Assembly (NCBI GenBank): GCA_044464225.1
Contig: JBIQLN010000003.1
Coordinates: 124,001-188,000 of the forward strand
Reading direction: 5' to 3'
Length of the DNA stretch: 64,000 nt
From: 66-474 sp044464225
GTDB lineage: Bacteria > Pseudomonadota > Gammaproteobacteria > Xanthomonadales > Rhodanobacteraceae
Shown here in pieces: positions 63,474 through 64,000 of the stretch. The notes beneath the pieces are model-generated. The model saw only the letters and a list, made by a program, of their open reading frames with translations, was not told where the DNA came from and made no database searches. The translations under genes were made by a program, and so were the position numbers. Each line of letters begins with the position of its first letter. Position 1 is the first letter of the stretch.

Positions 63474-64000
63474 TCAGTGCGCGCGCGCCACGGTTTGCGC
63501 GTCGCCGGTGAAGATCGCCTTCGGCAGCATCACGTGCACGCCCTTGTTGTGGTCCACCAGTTCCGTGATGTCGATGTCGCCGGCCACGCTGATCAGCATG
63601 TAGGCATTGTCGCGGCTCATGTGCTTGTGCCGGACCAGGAAATCGATCATGCCGGCGACCGCCTTGTGCGCGGCGACGGTGAGGTCGTCGTCGAAACCCA
63701 TGCTGATGTAATCCCTCGGCGTCTCGGCGCGGGGGTAAGGACCGGTCTTCATGCCCTTGTGCAGGATGAACTGCACGGTACCGACCAGCGAGGTTTCGAG
63801 CGCGGTGATGTCCACTTCGCCGTTGCCCTGGCCCGCGTGGCCATCGCCGATCTGGAACAAGGCGCCCGGTACGAAGACCGGGAAGTAGATGGTCGAACCG
63901 GCGACCAGTTCCTTGTTGTCCATGTTGCCGCCGATGATGGTCGGCGGCGCGCTGTCGTAGCGGCCGAAGGCGGGTGGCGGCGCCACGCCCATGCTGCCGA
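63474..64000 (-). CDS. Acetamidase/formamidase C-terminal part (truncated by the window edge)
   Basis: The open frame enters from the right edge and stops at 63474, giving the last ~175 residues. Family block GRYDSAPPTIIGGNMDNKEL (about residues 10-29 of the visible part), then GSTIYFPVFVPGALFQIGDGHAGQGNGEVD with the acetamidase DGHAxQGDGE-like motif. It hydrolyses formamide or short aliphatic amides to ammonia. First visible gene of the operon with the class IV aminotransferase and sulfotransferase-like protein. Confidence 0.88.
   Translation of the reverse strand, partial: GSMGVAPPPAFGRYDSAPPTIIGGNMDNKELVAGSTIYFPVFVPGALFQIGDGHAGQGNGEVDITALETSLVGTVQFILHKGMKTGPYPRAETPRDYISMGFDDDLTVAAHKAVAGMIDFLVRHKHMSRDNAYMLISVAGDIDITELVDHNKGVHVMLPKAIFTGDAQTVARAH

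Overview
High-GC bacterial chromosome, most likely a gammaproteobacterium of the Xanthomonadales/Lysobacterales (Rhodanobacteraceae-like). The evidence is the cinA-recA-recX-alaS-csrA-tRNA order, the protein sequences, a TonB-dependent receptor next to a TPR-sulfotransferase, and many short GC-rich intergenic repeats typical of that order. The family assignment is inference; no rRNA is present.

Layout. 0.3-6.4 kb: phosphate locus, with a phosphate-selective-type porin divergent from pstSCAB-phoU and a Pho box facing each arm. 6.5-12 kb: DNA repair and housekeeping (cinA/pncC, recA, recX, alaS, csrA). 12.1-13.2 kb: tRNA cluster (Ser-GCU, Arg-ACG, Pro-UGG, Arg-UCU) with a duplicated 5' tRNA-Arg fragment and small hairpin repeats. 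13.3-17.3 kb: cytochrome c, then a MerR/CueR-type regulator and copper P-type ATPase under a long-spacer operator-promoter, then a DUF4399 protein. 17.4-24.9 kb: an unknown protein, an ATM1-like ABC exporter, gltX, a zinc block (zur, a MerC-like protein behind a putative Zur box, a CDF exporter) and a ribosomal THX-type protein. 25-29.2 kb: histidine catabolism (hutI, a GNAT-nitrilase fusion, hutF); hutU lies separately at 42.4 kb and hutH/hutG are not in the window. 29-37 kb: Spy/CpxP-like protein with a lipoprotein, LysR with two aldo-keto reductases, and a divergent M19-family protein/MarR pair sharing one palindromic operator, then an MFS carrier. 37-42 kb: gamma-glutamyltransferase, a secreted protein, an NHLRC2-like thioredoxin/NHL protein, thiopurine methyltransferase.

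44.1-45.8 kb holds the clearest accessory gene: an AT-richer gene for a P-loop/deoxycytidylate deaminase of the AvcD/DcdV anti-phage type, placed exactly against the 3' end of hutU. 46-57.5 kb: YigZ, DUF1615 lipoprotein, PQQ-type sugar dehydrogenase, small stress-type proteins, alcohol dehydrogenase, msrA/msrB, a Tat-exported class A beta-lactamase, and a TPR-sulfotransferase. 57.7-64 kb: large Oar-like TonB-dependent receptor, RidA, and a probable operon of acetamidase/formamidase, class IV aminotransferase and sulfotransferase-like protein running off the right edge.

The strongest regulatory readings are the paired Pho boxes, the CueR-type promoter, the MarR shared operator with back-to-back promoters, and several genes whose -10 element ends 6-7 nt before the start codon, suggesting leaderless mRNAs. 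No CRISPR array, rRNA, complete insertion sequence or prophage was seen.
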